The notes below the pieces were generated by a model. It searched no databases and was not told the origin of the DNA. It saw nothing but the letters and a program-made list of their open reading frames with translations. This document shows, piece by piece, positions 33,807 to 43,065 of a stretch of 45,525 bases of DNA. Within the stretch, counting starts at the first letter, position 1. Each line of letters opens with the position of its first letter. The DNA comes from Acidobacteriaceae bacterium (lineage in GTDB: Bacteria > Acidobacteriota > Terriglobia > Terriglobales > Acidobacteriaceae), in the NCBI GenBank assembly GCA_003131315.1, contig PKUV01000050.1, forward strand, positions 1-45,525. The letters run 5' to 3'. The position numbers and the translations under genes are program-made.

Positions 33807-33837
33807 TTGACAGTCGAGTATAAACAAAAGTAAAAGT
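33807..33837 (+). promoter_or_regulatory. Promoter and DeoR-type operator of the receptor-AgaS operon
   Basis: TTGACA at 33807-33812 is followed after 18 bases by TAAAAG (33831-33836). The 16-bp element AAACAAAAGTAAAAGT (33822-33837) fills the spacer and -10, so binding would prevent polymerase access. On the opposite strand TATACT (33823-33818) with TTTAAG 16 bases upstream may be the promoter of the DeoR gene itself, giving autoregulation from the same site. Confidence 0.6.
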
Positions 33838-33843
33838 TCTTAA

Positions 33844-33866
33844 ACGCAAGAATTCGAAACTTGCGT
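33844..33866. repeat. Inverted repeat in the receptor leader
   Basis: ACGCAAG (33844-33850) and CTTGCGT (33860-33866) form a perfect 7-bp inverted repeat around a 9-base centre, AATTCGAAA. It is just downstream of the expected transcription start of the receptor operon. It could be a second operator or a leader hairpin; I found no other copy. Confidence 0.5.
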
Positions 33867-33892
33867 ACCTTGGTCCTTCGCGGAGAACCTCC

Positions 33893-36800
33893 ATGCGAGT
33901 CCGAGACGCTGAGTATTTGCCGCTTCCTCTGGTCCTCACCGTTTGTCTTCTTCTCCTCCCGCAAACACTGGTGGGGCAGGCGAGCTATCAAGCCCAGATT
34001 CGCGGGGTGGTGTCAGACTCCACCGGGGCAGTCTTGCCGAATGCCACGGTCACCATCACCGAGGTCGGAACCAATGTCACGCAAACGGCGACAACTGGCC
34101 GTTCCGGCGAGTACATTCTGCGCGCTTTGCGGCCGTCCACCTACGTCGTGAAGGTGGGAGCCGCCGGCTTTCAGACGGTGGAGCGGAACGGGGTCGTCCT
34201 GGCGGTCGATCAGGAGGCCAGTCTGAACTTTTCTCTCCGGCCCGCGGGCACATCCACGCAGGTGCAAGTGACGGAAGCGGCACCGCCACTGCTGGACACC
34301 GGAAGCTCATCTTTAGGCACGGATATCACCAACGAGTACGTCAAGGAAATTCCACTTCTCAACCGCAACTTCTTCGGGCTTGTCTTTCTGACTGCCGGGG
34401 TAAGTGAGACAGCCGGTTCCGGTACCGCCGACAACTATCCTTCCGGCACGAACTTTGTTTCCAACGGGCAGCGCAACGCCACTGCGGAGGTTCGCATCGA
34501 TGGCGCGTTGATCACTGCCCCGGAGGAAGGTGAAGGAGGGAACTCAAACATCTTCTATGAGCCTTCCGTCGAGGCGGTGCAGGAGTTCAAGGTCCAGAAC
34601 AACGCCTTTTCCGCCGAGTTCGGCAGCAACGGCGGCACCGTGGTTAACATGGCATTGAAGAGCGGCACCAATGCTCTTCATGGCAGCGCCTGGTGGTTCG
34701 GGCAGCGCGGCGCCTTTGATGCCAACGATTTTTTCAGCAACCAGGCCGGCCTGCCCAAGCCGGACCACTCTCGGAATCAGTACGGCTTCTCCCTGGGAGG
34801 ACCCGTGAGGAAAAACAAGACGTTCTTCTTTCTCGACATGGAACGGGTTCTTGAGACTGACCCGATTGGTATCGTCGGCACTGTTCCTACTTCGGACGAG
34901 CGGAAGGGAGATTTTTCCCAAGCTCTAATTACGGATCCGAAAACCGGGGACGTCGTCCTCAACCAGATCTTCAATCCTTTCAGCCTAGACAGCAACGGGA
35001 ATCGGATGCCATTCACCGACAACAAAATCCCATCGAATTTAAAGGACTCTGTAGGGCAGAACATTCTCAACTTGTACCCAGCCCCGAATCAGCCCGGCGA
35101 CGCGGATGGTACAAACAATTTCCGGGCAAATACGAACAACGCCAGCAAGGGACTGCAGTTTGACGTCAAGCTCGATCATCAGATCTCCAACAGCACCCAC
35201 CTGGCGGGACGATACAGTCACGCGCACTCTTCCAGCGCGGCGCCCACCGTCTTAGGGGATGGGGAGTTTAATGACGGCAATAACTACGTCACCACGGTCA
35301 ACAATGGGGGCCTGCAGTTTGACTGGACGCTGCGTCCCACCTTGCTTCTGAGCAGCCGGTTCGCCGTCGAGCATGTTCACGCGCCGGGTTTCACGACCTA
35401 TCCCAGTGCGGCATCCGCCGGTTTCCCTTCTCTTCTCGACACCGCGAACGGAATTGCCCGCATGCCGGCGATCCTGGTGGATTCCCCCTGGACTTCCATC
35501 TACGACCAGTGTTGCGTGGATACCAAGCTTGACCACAACCTGTATTCGTATTCTTCGTCCCTGGCGTGGGCCAGGGGGAAACACAGCATCAAATTCGGAG
35601 GCGAGCAGCGTATCTTCTTCAACAACTTTCAGGAGCCCAATTACGCAAGCGGATACTTCCATTTTGCGCAAACCGTGACCGAGAACATCATCGGCAATCT
35701 CGACCCAACCCAGGGCAATCCCTTTGCGGACATTCTTCTGGGAATCGGCGATTACGGCGGGATCGGTGTCGATCCCATGGCCATGAACAAATCGAAGGAC
35801 ACCTCTTTTTATGTGCAGGACGACTTTCGGGTAACGCCGAAGCTGACCCTGAACCTCGGCTTACGCTACGAGTGGAGCACGCCTTATACCGAACGCTTCA
35901 ACCACACCGAGTTCAGCGACTTTAAGGGCAGTAGCGGCGTCACCGTTGACTTGAGCAGTGGCGATCCCGGGCTGCAGGCTCTCGGTCTCGGGCCCACCCA
36001 GTTGAATGGGATTACCCGCTTCCCCAGCTCTTCCCGGCGAAACGTTCCTGTCGACCGCAATAACTGGGCGCCACGTTTGGGATTTATTTACCAGCTCACA
36101 CCCGACACCGTGGTTCGCGGCGGCGCCGGTGTCTACTACGGGATGAACGTTGCGACCAATTACCAGTACGTGGGCACGGCGTTCCGCAAAGATGGGGTCG
36201 TCTACTTTACCAAGGACAACTTTCAAACCCAATATGCGACCTTGGAGAATCCATTTCCCACTGGTCTCCCCGCGCCACAGGGAGAAAAATACGGACCCCT
36301 CGCGATGTGGGGATTCGGCAATGCTAACGATCTCGGCACTACCCCGGCGAGAAATGCTGAGATCTATCAATGGAGCCTGGGTTTGCAGCGTTTGCTTCCC
36401 GGTCAGGTGGTCGTCTCCGTGGACTACTCAGCCAATCGCAGTACCCATCTTCCTTGGGGCGGCGCCGCCGGTGCTACCACCCGCAACCGAAATTACATAC
36501 CTTCCTCGCTCCGGCGTCAGTTCAACCAGAAGTTCCCCTGCAACCCGGATGGAACCGTCGACTTCAGTCACTTGTACAGTCACAACAATCTGAACTGTAA
36601 TGTCACCAACCCTTTCTATTCCATGTTCCAGGGCCCGAATGCAATCTTCAACGAGCCCGATTCCCGCTATAACGACCCGCAAATCCCCCTCATTAATCTC
36701 CTGAGGCCCTACCCCCAATTTGACGGCAGCTTTGAGGGGCTGCCCATCCTCGGAGCCGAGTCCTTCTACAACGCACTGCAGATTCGGTTTCAGAAACGCA

Positions 36801-37516
36801 CCAGCCACTACATCGGTTTCGAGGGCGGCTACACCTTGTCCAAGTCGACGGACAACTCTTCTTCTGGCCGAAACGCCTGGGTGGGAGGTCTGGCTTTTGA
36901 CAATCCGCAGGAACTGGACAACCTGAAAGCGGAGCACTCCATCAGCGCCAATGATGCCACTCACCGTCTGGCCCTGGCCGTTATTGCGGGTCTGCCAGTC
37001 GGACGCGGCCGATGGATCGGCCGCGATATGAACCGTATTCTCGATGGCGTGGTTGGCGGCTGGACGTTATCCACAATTCTTACGTTGCAATCGGGACAGC
37101 CCATGGACATCGGCATGTCGCAACCCGCGCTTGATGACGGCAATCAGCGCCCCAACGTGACCTGCAATCCCCGCAGCGGCGTCAGCGCGCACCAGTCCGC
37201 CGTGACTGGCGCCAGCATCTTCAATACGGCCTGCTTCGCCGATCCGGCTCCGGAACAGCCGGGCAATGCGCCGCGCTATTTTTCGAATCTGCGAACCGAC
37301 GGTATTCACAACATCGATCTCTCCATTGAGAAGTCATTTGTTCCCCGAGAAGGCATGAAGCTGGAGATACGGGGCGAGTTCTTCAACTTCTTTAATACGC
37401 CGCGCTTTGCCCTGCCCGACAACCTGGTGGATGACTCGACATTCGGGGTCGTTTCGTCCACCGCACAGGGAAACACACCCCGGCATGGGCAGATCGGCGT
37501 TCGCTTCGAGTTCTAA
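33893..37516 (+). CDS. Oar-type TonB-dependent outer-membrane receptor
   Basis: A 1207-residue receptor. The signal peptide runs to about residue 28 (LPQTLVGQA). Residues 32-115 form the carboxypeptidase-regulatory-like domain (IRGVVSDSTGAVLPNATVTI, SGEYILRALRPSTY). The plug contains IPLLNRNFFGL, an RIDGALITAP segment and LKSGTNALHGSAWWFG. The barrel ends RHGQIGVRFEF with a terminal Phe. It shares its first 40 residues with the relic at 22064 more than with the receptor at 2275, which suggests that relic came from a close paralogue. It heads the operon that continues through the Tat protein, the 630-residue protein and AgaS. The ligand is presumably the sugar whose phosphate induces the DeoR regulator. 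Confidence 0.93.
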   Translation: MRVRDAEYLPLPLVLTVCLLLLPQTLVGQASYQAQIRGVVSDSTGAVLPNATVTITEVGTNVTQTATTGRSGEYILRALRPSTYVVKVGAAGFQTVERNGVVLAVDQEASLNFSLRPAGTSTQVQVTEAAPPLLDTGSSSLGTDITNEYVKEIPLLNRNFFGLVFLTAGVSETAGSGTADNYPSGTNFVSNGQRNATAEVRIDGALITAPEEGEGGNSNIFYEPSVEAVQEFKVQNNAFSAEFGSNGGTVVNMALKSGTNALHGSAWWFGQRGAFDANDFFSNQAGLPKPDHSRNQYGFSLGGPVRKNKTFFFLDMERVLETDPIGIVGTVPTSDERKGDFSQALITDPKTGDVVLNQIFNPFSLDSNGNRMPFTDNKIPSNLKDSVGQNILNLYPAPNQPGDADGTNNFRANTNNASKGLQFDVKLDHQISNSTHLAGRYSHAHSSSAAPTVLGDGEFNDGNNYVTTVNNGGLQFDWTLRPTLLLSSRFAVEHVHAPGFTTYPSAASAGFPSLLDTANGIARMPAILVDSPWTSIYDQCCVDTKLDHNLYSYSSSLAWARGKHSIKFGGEQRIFFNNFQEPNYASGYFHFAQTVTENIIGNLDPTQGNPFADILLGIGDYGGIGVDPMAMNKSKDTSFYVQDDFRVTPKLTLNLGLRYEWSTPYTERFNHTEFSDFKGSSGVTVDLSSGDPGLQALGLGPTQLNGITRFPSSSRRNVPVDRNNWAPRLGFIYQLTPDTVVRGGAGVYYGMNVATNYQYVGTAFRKDGVVYFTKDNFQTQYATLENPFPTGLPAPQGEKYGPLAMWGFGNANDLGTTPARNAEIYQWSLGLQRLLPGQVVVSVDYSANRSTHLPWGGAAGATTRNRNYIPSSLRRQFNQKFPCNPDGTVDFSHLYSHNNLNCNVTNPFYSMFQGPNAIFNEPDSRYNDPQIPLINLLRPYPQFDGSFEGLPILGAESFYNALQIRFQKRTSHYIGFEGGYTLSKSTDNSSSGRNAWVGGLAFDNPQELDNLKAEHSISANDATHRLALAVIAGLPVGRGRWIGRDMNRILDGVVGGWTLSTILTLQSGQPMDIGMSQPALDDGNQRPNVTCNPRSGVSAHQSAVTGASIFNTACFADPAPEQPGNAPRYFSNLRTDGIHNIDLSIEKSFVPREGMKLEIRGEFFNFFNTPRFALPDNLVDDSTFGVVSSTAQGNTPRHGQIGVRFEF

Positions 37517-37553
37517 GAGAGCCTAGGGAAAAGGGATACAGGTGTAAACCTCG

Positions 37554-39107
37554 GTGAAGAGACGCACCTTTCTAAAAGCGGGTGGCGCCACCGCGCTTCT
37601 TGCCAGCGTTGGCCGGTCAATTTCCTCGGATCGAGTCCCCGTCCACAACTTTGATGGATACCCGTTCGGCGCTGGACCGCCCATAACCGATCGCCTGTAC
37701 CAGGGCCCTTTCTCTGATGACGACTACCCGAGTTGGAACGTGGTGATGGCGACGACTCCTTCCGAGGAGGTTGTGCCCAACTATGGGATGGGGCTGATCA
37801 CCTATGTCTGCGATGAAGTCGGCCCGGCTCACAAGGAAGGCGAAACCCTGGCCCAGTCGCTCGAGAATCTCGTCAAGCTGCCTCTCGGTAGCAAGCTCTA
37901 CATTCGCGTGAACTGGAGGGACGTGCAACAGCGTCCGGGCAGGCTCGATTTTTGCGAACACTGGAAATTGGCCTTCGACTTGGGGCGCCGATATCAGAAG
38001 CGAGTCGGCTTCCGCGTGATGATGAGTAATCCCGACATTCCCGGCCCCACTCTTCCTGATTTCCTTGTGCAGAAGGTCCCGATGGTAAAGCTTGGCGAAT
38101 GGCAGCATCGAATCAGATACGAGCCGCGCTACGACGATCCAGCATTCCAGGCAGCATTTCGCGAATTGGTGGACCTTCTGGCGGCGGAGTACGACGGCCA
38201 CAGCGACGTGGAGTACGTCGATACGTTCATGTACGGTTTTTGGGGCGAGGGCCATACCTGGCCACTGCAATCCAATCCTTTCCCCGATTCCATAACCGCG
38301 GAGAACACATTCGTAAGTATGTTTCAGTACCAGGCGGACCGCTGGAAGAAGACTCCTCTCGTCACCAATACCCAACCTGACTTCAGCAAAGTGGGCAACT
38401 CCGAACTGCTCGACCGTACCATCCGAAGCTTCAATTGGTTACGCACTGACACGATCTTCATTGAGAACGAGCAGATCGAGGAGTTGAGCAATCGCCCGCC
38501 GTGGACGGGCGTCTCTGTAGAAGTGGGTATGTCGGACGGTTCTCCCTCGAACCTCAAATATGAGGAAGGTGTGACTTACACCGACAACGTTATCCACCAC
38601 GTGCAAGATGTGGGTCCGTGCTATTTCTCATTGTGGAACTGGCATCGGATCCAGGCGGACAGGATCCTTAATTATTACCATCAGTTTCCCGCAGCGATCG
38701 ATCAACTGGCCCGAAGGATCGGTTATCGGATTCGGCCTTCCTGGGTGTGGACCTACGAGGAAGATGGATATCCCGGCTTGATCATCGGCTTCGTTAACGA
38801 CGGCATCGCCGGTGTTCCGGGTGCGTTGTACGTTTCGGTGGTCAAGGAAGACGGGAAAGTGCTCGCCGGCGGAAGCCTGGATCCCGGTTATCCACTCCCA
38901 GGCAAGGTGCGCCAGGCGAAATTTCCTCTTCCCAAGGGTACGAACTGGAGGGGACTTCGATTGAAAGCTGAGCTCGAGGTGAAGGGCGGGCGCTATCCCG
39001 TGCACTGGGCGAGCCGCCAGGGGCCAAATCAAGATGGCAGCCTAACGCTTCGCCCCACGGCTGGGCTCGGTCAAAACGATGAGACCGGAGGCCTAGCCCC
39101 TGGCTAG
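37554..39107 (+). CDS. Tat-exported TIM-barrel-like protein, candidate glycoside hydrolase
   Basis: A 517-residue protein with a twin-arginine signal (MKRRTFLKAGGATALLASVG). It starts at a GTG 37 bases after the receptor stop; the ribosome site is poor. Residues about 50-380 have the alternating pattern of a (beta/alpha)8 barrel: YIRVNWRDVQQRPGRLDF, VGFRVMMSNPDIPG, VEYVDTFMYGFWGEGHTW, FIENEQIEE and CYFSLWNWHRIQADR. YGFWGEGH and FIENEQ put acidic residues at strand ends, as in clan GH-A, where Glu pairs act as acid/base and nucleophile. The last ~100 residues look like a beta-sandwich (PGALYVSVVKEDGK, LRLKAELEVKGG). It resembles DUF4832-type proteins, but I do not recognise a characterised family. 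Confidence 0.65.
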   Translation: MKRRTFLKAGGATALLASVGRSISSDRVPVHNFDGYPFGAGPPITDRLYQGPFSDDDYPSWNVVMATTPSEEVVPNYGMGLITYVCDEVGPAHKEGETLAQSLENLVKLPLGSKLYIRVNWRDVQQRPGRLDFCEHWKLAFDLGRRYQKRVGFRVMMSNPDIPGPTLPDFLVQKVPMVKLGEWQHRIRYEPRYDDPAFQAAFRELVDLLAAEYDGHSDVEYVDTFMYGFWGEGHTWPLQSNPFPDSITAENTFVSMFQYQADRWKKTPLVTNTQPDFSKVGNSELLDRTIRSFNWLRTDTIFIENEQIEELSNRPPWTGVSVEVGMSDGSPSNLKYEEGVTYTDNVIHHVQDVGPCYFSLWNWHRIQADRILNYYHQFPAAIDQLARRIGYRIRPSWVWTYEEDGYPGLIIGFVNDGIAGVPGALYVSVVKEDGKVLAGGSLDPGYPLPGKVRQAKFPLPKGTNWRGLRLKAELEVKGGRYPVHWASRQGPNQDGSLTLRPTAGLGQNDETGGLAPG

Positions 39108-39158
39108 TTTTCGTTCGAATGATCACTCACGACAATTCTGATTGGAGCCTTTGAACCT

Positions 39159-41051
39159 GTGAAACGAAAGAGTGCTCTCGCAATCTGTCTGCTGATGTAT
39201 ATCCTGAAGCCCGCTGCTGGTTCCGATTCTGCCGAACAGAATTGGACCAACTACGTTCGCATCGGCGCCTACGGCCTGCAAGCAGACAATGCCGACAAAA
39301 TCGTACGTAACGCCCGTGACGGTTACGTTCTTGGCATCGAAGTCGACAACGACATCCCCGGACGCTACGAAAGCTTTCTCAATCCCGAAGAAAAGCTGAA
39401 GGCAATTCGCGCCGTGGCTGAGAAGGCGCATGCGGCAGGCAACCGGGCGTTCGTCTACATCGCGGGGACTGAGTGCATTACCGCGAACGCCGATAAGACC
39501 GCACACACCCTTGCCAAAGATCATCCCGACTGGCTGCAGCGCAAGATCACCGGTGAGCCAGCCGTCTTCGGCGGTGGCGCGGCTTTCTGGATCAGGAAAG
39601 GCGACGAGGACGTCTGGGTCAGTCCGTATGCCCCCGAGTGGCGCAAAACCTACATGGAGCGAGTGCGGCAGATCGCCGCCACCGGAATTGACGGTATCTA
39701 TGTCGATATCCCGTACTGGATGACCCATTTCGACGGGTGGGAGGACACATGGGCCAGCTTCGACGATTACACCGTTGCCGCTTTCAAGAAGCAGACCGGA
39801 CTCGATGCCAGGAAAGAAGTGAGGCTCGGAGATTTTTCTGATCCGAAGTTTCGCAAGTGGGTCGACTTCCGAATTCAAACCATTACCGGTTTCATACAGG
39901 AGATAGACCGCACCGCAAAGTCAGTCAACCCTGAAATCAAGACCATCCCCGAAATCTATCCCGGCATCGAGGAAGAAGCGGTTCGGGTTGGGTCCGATGT
40001 TTACAGCCTCTATCCCGTGGTGGATGCTATCGCTCACGAGTACGAATTTGGGGAAGGCGACCACATGGCTTCTTCCCGAACGCCGCTGGACTGGTTCCGC
40101 TACCAGGTGGGCATGCACTCATTCCGTGCCTTCGCCCAAGGCAAGGCCACCTGGATCCTGAATTACTCGTGGGATGGCGACAAGAAAGTGGATGCGCGCG
40201 AAGCGATGATGAACCTGGCCGCCTCGGAGATCATGGCCGGCGCAAATTTCTGGGATGCGCCAGGACACTCGATGGCAGGGTCGAACGACCTGCCGACACG
40301 AAAGAAAATCTTTTCCTGGATCAAGACCCACGAGGAAACCTTCTACCGGCCACGCACAGCCATCGATCCGATCGGCGTTTACTTTTCTCCCGAGACGCGA
40401 AACTACAACGCGAACGAATTCATCGCTTCCTATCGCGGAATCCTCATTCTGCTCATGCAGAAGCACCTGGAGTTTCAGATTGTCACTCCCCGCACGCTTT
40501 CCGATTTCCAGGGAGGCACTTTGATTCTTCCCGATGTGCGGATCATGAGTGAGGGTGAGAGGGCGTGGCTTCGGACTTACGTTGGTCGCGATAAAATTCT
40601 GATGATCACAGGAGAGGATGTCACCGGACTTGGCGCCGCAGCAAATATCCTCCGCTTCCGCAAGTGCCCGGGAAAGGATTACAGCGCGGCCTTGCAGAAG
40701 GACTTCGACGCATCGACACCCGATCAAGAGCACGAATTTCTAGAGAGACTGGCAACTGGAACGGCGATCCGCGTGGTTGCCTCCCACATGATCGCTACGT
40801 CGATCGCCCGGATTGATGGAAAGCCTCACGTGTTCTTCGCAAACTTCGCGGGGCTCCGGGGAGGAGTGAATCCGGTGCAGACACCCCAGACCGGAGTACA
40901 AGTCACCGTTTCTGGAGTGGCGAAGGGGCGTGGATTCTTTCTGCCGTTTCTCGGAGACCTGCAACCGCTGGACGGAACTGCCGGTGGTAGCGGTATCACC
41001 TACAAGCTCCCGGCAATCGAGAAGGGAGCAGTTTTTTGGTATGAGCCGTGA
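39159..41051 (+). CDS. Exported glycosidase-like protein: TIM barrel plus amidotransferase-like domain
   Basis: A 630-residue protein with a signal peptide to about residue 21. Residues 30-370 look like a TIM barrel: YVLGIEVDNDIPGRYESF, NRAFVYIAGTE, GIDGIYVDIPYWMTHFDGW (acidic strand end), IKTIPEIYPGIEEEAVRVG and ATWILNYSWDGD. Residues about 390-510 look like the amidotransferase-like domain of GH42 enzymes: GVYFSPETRNYNANEF, GTLILPDVRIMSEGERAWLRTYV. A short C-terminal sheet follows. This layout is shared with uncharacterised hypothetical glycosyl hydrolase groups; a distant link to GH114 polygalactosaminidases would suit the locus but I cannot show it. The start is a GTG; the gene lies between the Tat protein and AgaS. 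Confidence 0.6.
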   Translation: MKRKSALAICLLMYILKPAAGSDSAEQNWTNYVRIGAYGLQADNADKIVRNARDGYVLGIEVDNDIPGRYESFLNPEEKLKAIRAVAEKAHAAGNRAFVYIAGTECITANADKTAHTLAKDHPDWLQRKITGEPAVFGGGAAFWIRKGDEDVWVSPYAPEWRKTYMERVRQIAATGIDGIYVDIPYWMTHFDGWEDTWASFDDYTVAAFKKQTGLDARKEVRLGDFSDPKFRKWVDFRIQTITGFIQEIDRTAKSVNPEIKTIPEIYPGIEEEAVRVGSDVYSLYPVVDAIAHEYEFGEGDHMASSRTPLDWFRYQVGMHSFRAFAQGKATWILNYSWDGDKKVDAREAMMNLAASEIMAGANFWDAPGHSMAGSNDLPTRKKIFSWIKTHEETFYRPRTAIDPIGVYFSPETRNYNANEFIASYRGILILLMQKHLEFQIVTPRTLSDFQGGTLILPDVRIMSEGERAWLRTYVGRDKILMITGEDVTGLGAAANILRFRKCPGKDYSAALQKDFDASTPDQEHEFLERLATGTAIRVVASHMIATSIARIDGKPHVFFANFAGLRGGVNPVQTPQTGVQVTVSGVAKGRGFFLPFLGDLQPLDGTAGGSGITYKLPAIEKGAVFWYEP

Positions 41052-41096
41052 CGGATTGAGTGTGTGCATGAAAACGGCACAAGGAGTTGGCTGAAA

Positions 41097-42284
41097 GTGA
41101 ATGCCCTTACTGAATTGTTGAATCTGCCGGAAACTGAGAAGACAGCCCGCGGGTTGACTTATACCCCTGCAGAAATCGCGCAGCAGCCCGACACTTGGCT
41201 GTCCACGTTCGAACTCTTCCGCAGAAAACGGCCGGAGATTCGTCAGTTCCTGTCGTCCGCCGGGTTTGCCGCAGGTTCAGGCACAAAACCGACGGTGTTT
41301 CTGGTGGGTGCAGGAACCTCTGACTATATCGGACACTCGCTCGCCTACCTGCTTCGCAAGCTTTGGCATTGTGAAGTTATCGCTGTCCCCAGCACCGATC
41401 TCCTGACCCACATGGATGAGCTGATGATTCCGCAGCGGAGATACCTTTGGGTTTCGTTCTCCCGCTCGGGCGACAGTCCGGAAGGCGTTGCGGTGTTGGA
41501 AACGGCCTGCACGATCTATCCGGACATCCATCATCTCGTGATCTCGTGTAACGCCAATGGACGAATGATCCTCAACAGCGCCGGCAAACCCCAGGTTTTG
41601 GGCATTTGTCTGAACGATGCTGTGAATGACCGGGGATTGGCCATGACCAGTTCATTCTCTAACCTGGTGGTCTTCGGTCAATGTCTGGCCCATGCCGACG
41701 ATCCTGACAGATATGAGCAAGTCCTGTTGCAACTGGTCCAGACCGGCAGGAATTTTCTGCCGCAGGCCGCCGATTGCGCCGCGGCATTAGCCAAAGACTC
41801 ATACACCAAAGCATGCTTTGTCGGATCGGGACCCTTGAGAGCCGTGGCCAGGGAATCCGCCCTCAAGCTACTGGAGCTGACCGCAGGCAAGACTCTAACC
41901 ATGGCAGAGTCGGCCTTGGGTCTCCGCCACGGCCCCATGGCAGCTCTGGACGAAGACTCCCTGTTCGTTTGTTTTCTTTCGGGCAATCGGCGCATCCAGA
42001 AGTACGAGCGGGATTTGCTCGAAGATATTGGGAAAAAGCGGCTGGCAAGAAAGCGGATTGTGGTGGCGGGGGGAAAGATCTCAGCCCGGGACTGCGGCGT
42101 TGAACACCGTCTCGCACCCGCTGCGCCCATCGCTGTCGCCGATGACTATCGCCCGGCAGTGGACGTGATTTTCGGGCAATTGCTCGGTTTGTTCTTCTCG
42201 CTGCGATGGAACCTGCAGCCCGATTGTCCCAGTCCAAACGGCGCCATCAGTCGGGTGGTACAGAATGTCAGCATTCATTCCTGA
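41097..42284 (+). CDS. agaS: AgaS-type galactosamine-6-phosphate deaminase/isomerase (SIS domains)
   Basis: A 395-residue cytoplasmic protein with two SIS domains. PTVFLVGAGTSDYIGHSLAY and LWVSFSRSGDSPEGVAVLE form the first sugar-phosphate site. ACFVGSGPLRAVARESALKLLELT with the AESALGLRHGPMA segment forms the second. AgaS converts galactosamine 6-phosphate to tagatose 6-phosphate and ammonia. I choose the GTG at 41097 (AAGGAG upstream), which gives the family N-terminus MNALTELLNLPE and the conserved YTPAEIAQQPDTW; the GTG at 41064 adds 11 residues of unlikely sequence. It is the last gene of the receptor operon. AgaS here, with the NagB-like enzyme at 9498, gives the window two candidate amino-sugar-phosphate enzymes. 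Confidence 0.9.
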   Translation: MNALTELLNLPETEKTARGLTYTPAEIAQQPDTWLSTFELFRRKRPEIRQFLSSAGFAAGSGTKPTVFLVGAGTSDYIGHSLAYLLRKLWHCEVIAVPSTDLLTHMDELMIPQRRYLWVSFSRSGDSPEGVAVLETACTIYPDIHHLVISCNANGRMILNSAGKPQVLGICLNDAVNDRGLAMTSSFSNLVVFGQCLAHADDPDRYEQVLLQLVQTGRNFLPQAADCAAALAKDSYTKACFVGSGPLRAVARESALKLLELTAGKTLTMAESALGLRHGPMAALDEDSLFVCFLSGNRRIQKYERDLLEDIGKKRLARKRIVVAGGKISARDCGVEHRLAPAAPIAVADDYRPAVDVIFGQLLGLFFSLRWNLQPDCPSPNGAISRVVQNVSIHS

Positions 42285-43065
42285 GAAAAGGCTCCGCGGC
42301 ATAAGCAAACTTCTGAAAGGTTTCTTCGGAAAATAGCGTTGAAATCGAAGTCACGGTCGTAGCTGGCCGAATCCAGCGAAACAGGTCTTCAAGTTGGCTA
42401 AACACTGCGTGATGTGTCTGGTTGGCCGGCCAGTTTGAGGCGTCGAGCTCGCGGCGACTCGCGCACAGCAAGGTGGCAGCGCTAGTTTTCACGAGCACTG
42501 CGCCCGAAAAAGGTAGCTCAACGCAGCGATCCGAAGATCGAAGTAACGTGGGTTCTTCGCCTCGTTCCGCCTATTGTTGTGTAGCTGTTGTGTGGCCGCC
42601 TCTAACCCATTGAAAGTATGGCGGTCCGAGATTGCCAAAGCCGGAGTTGCCTCCCTTTCGCGGGAGTCTGAATATCGCCGATGTTTCCGGAATCGATGAC
42701 CCCGTGAGCTATGGGCGAGCTATAGAAGCCTGGGGCGCGCTCCGCGTGGGAAGCATACGTCAAATTACAACCAATCGCTCGTGAATGGCTAGTCTGTCGC
42801 GCGTCCCGGCCGCCGCAGATAAGCGTGATTCATGTCCATGCATGATCGGCAGTAAGTATTGTGGACGGTTGACGGGCAACACGGAAAGAGGCCTGCCATT
42901 TCTGGGCAGTGGGCGCCCGCCAAGCCGGTCCTCAAATTCGCTTCGAGGAAGCCGGGCCGACCGGCTGACAGCAACACCGGAGAGATCCCCCCGAAGCCGG
43001 TCTCTGGGCAGTTTTTCGTCGTTATTGAAGACTTCGAGAGCCCAGAGCGCAGCACCGCAGCGAGA
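42285..43065. other. Long intergenic stretch without a confident gene
   Basis: About 780 bases. On the minus strand 42268-42498 could encode 76 residues (GTG start, LEDLFRWIRPATT, FSEETFQKFAYAAEPF) that look protein-like but match nothing I know and overlap the end of AgaS. On the plus strand about 42610-42784 has an open, coding-like run (PELPPFRGSLNIADVSG, YGRAIEAWGALRVGS) without a start. Both may be gene debris. I see no RNA gene, clear terminator or repeat here. The region separates the sugar locus from the unrelated UPF0182 gene. Confidence 0.3.

Noticed and set aside
33800-33991. A 64-residue N-terminal extension of the DeoR regulator
   Set aside because: It would run across the divergent promoter and into the start of the receptor gene, and typical DeoR proteins begin just before the helix-turn-helix. 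The start is 33799 or 33742.
35981-36080. A further LacI-like match (GGCGAAACGTTCC) near 36040
   Set aside because: It lies inside the coding sequence of the second Oar receptor, lacks the second half-site and has no promoter nearby.
42610-42784. Open coding-like run on the plus strand in the long intergenic stretch
   Set aside because: It has no start codon or ribosome site and I could not match it to any family; antisense frames of the same DNA look equally protein-like.
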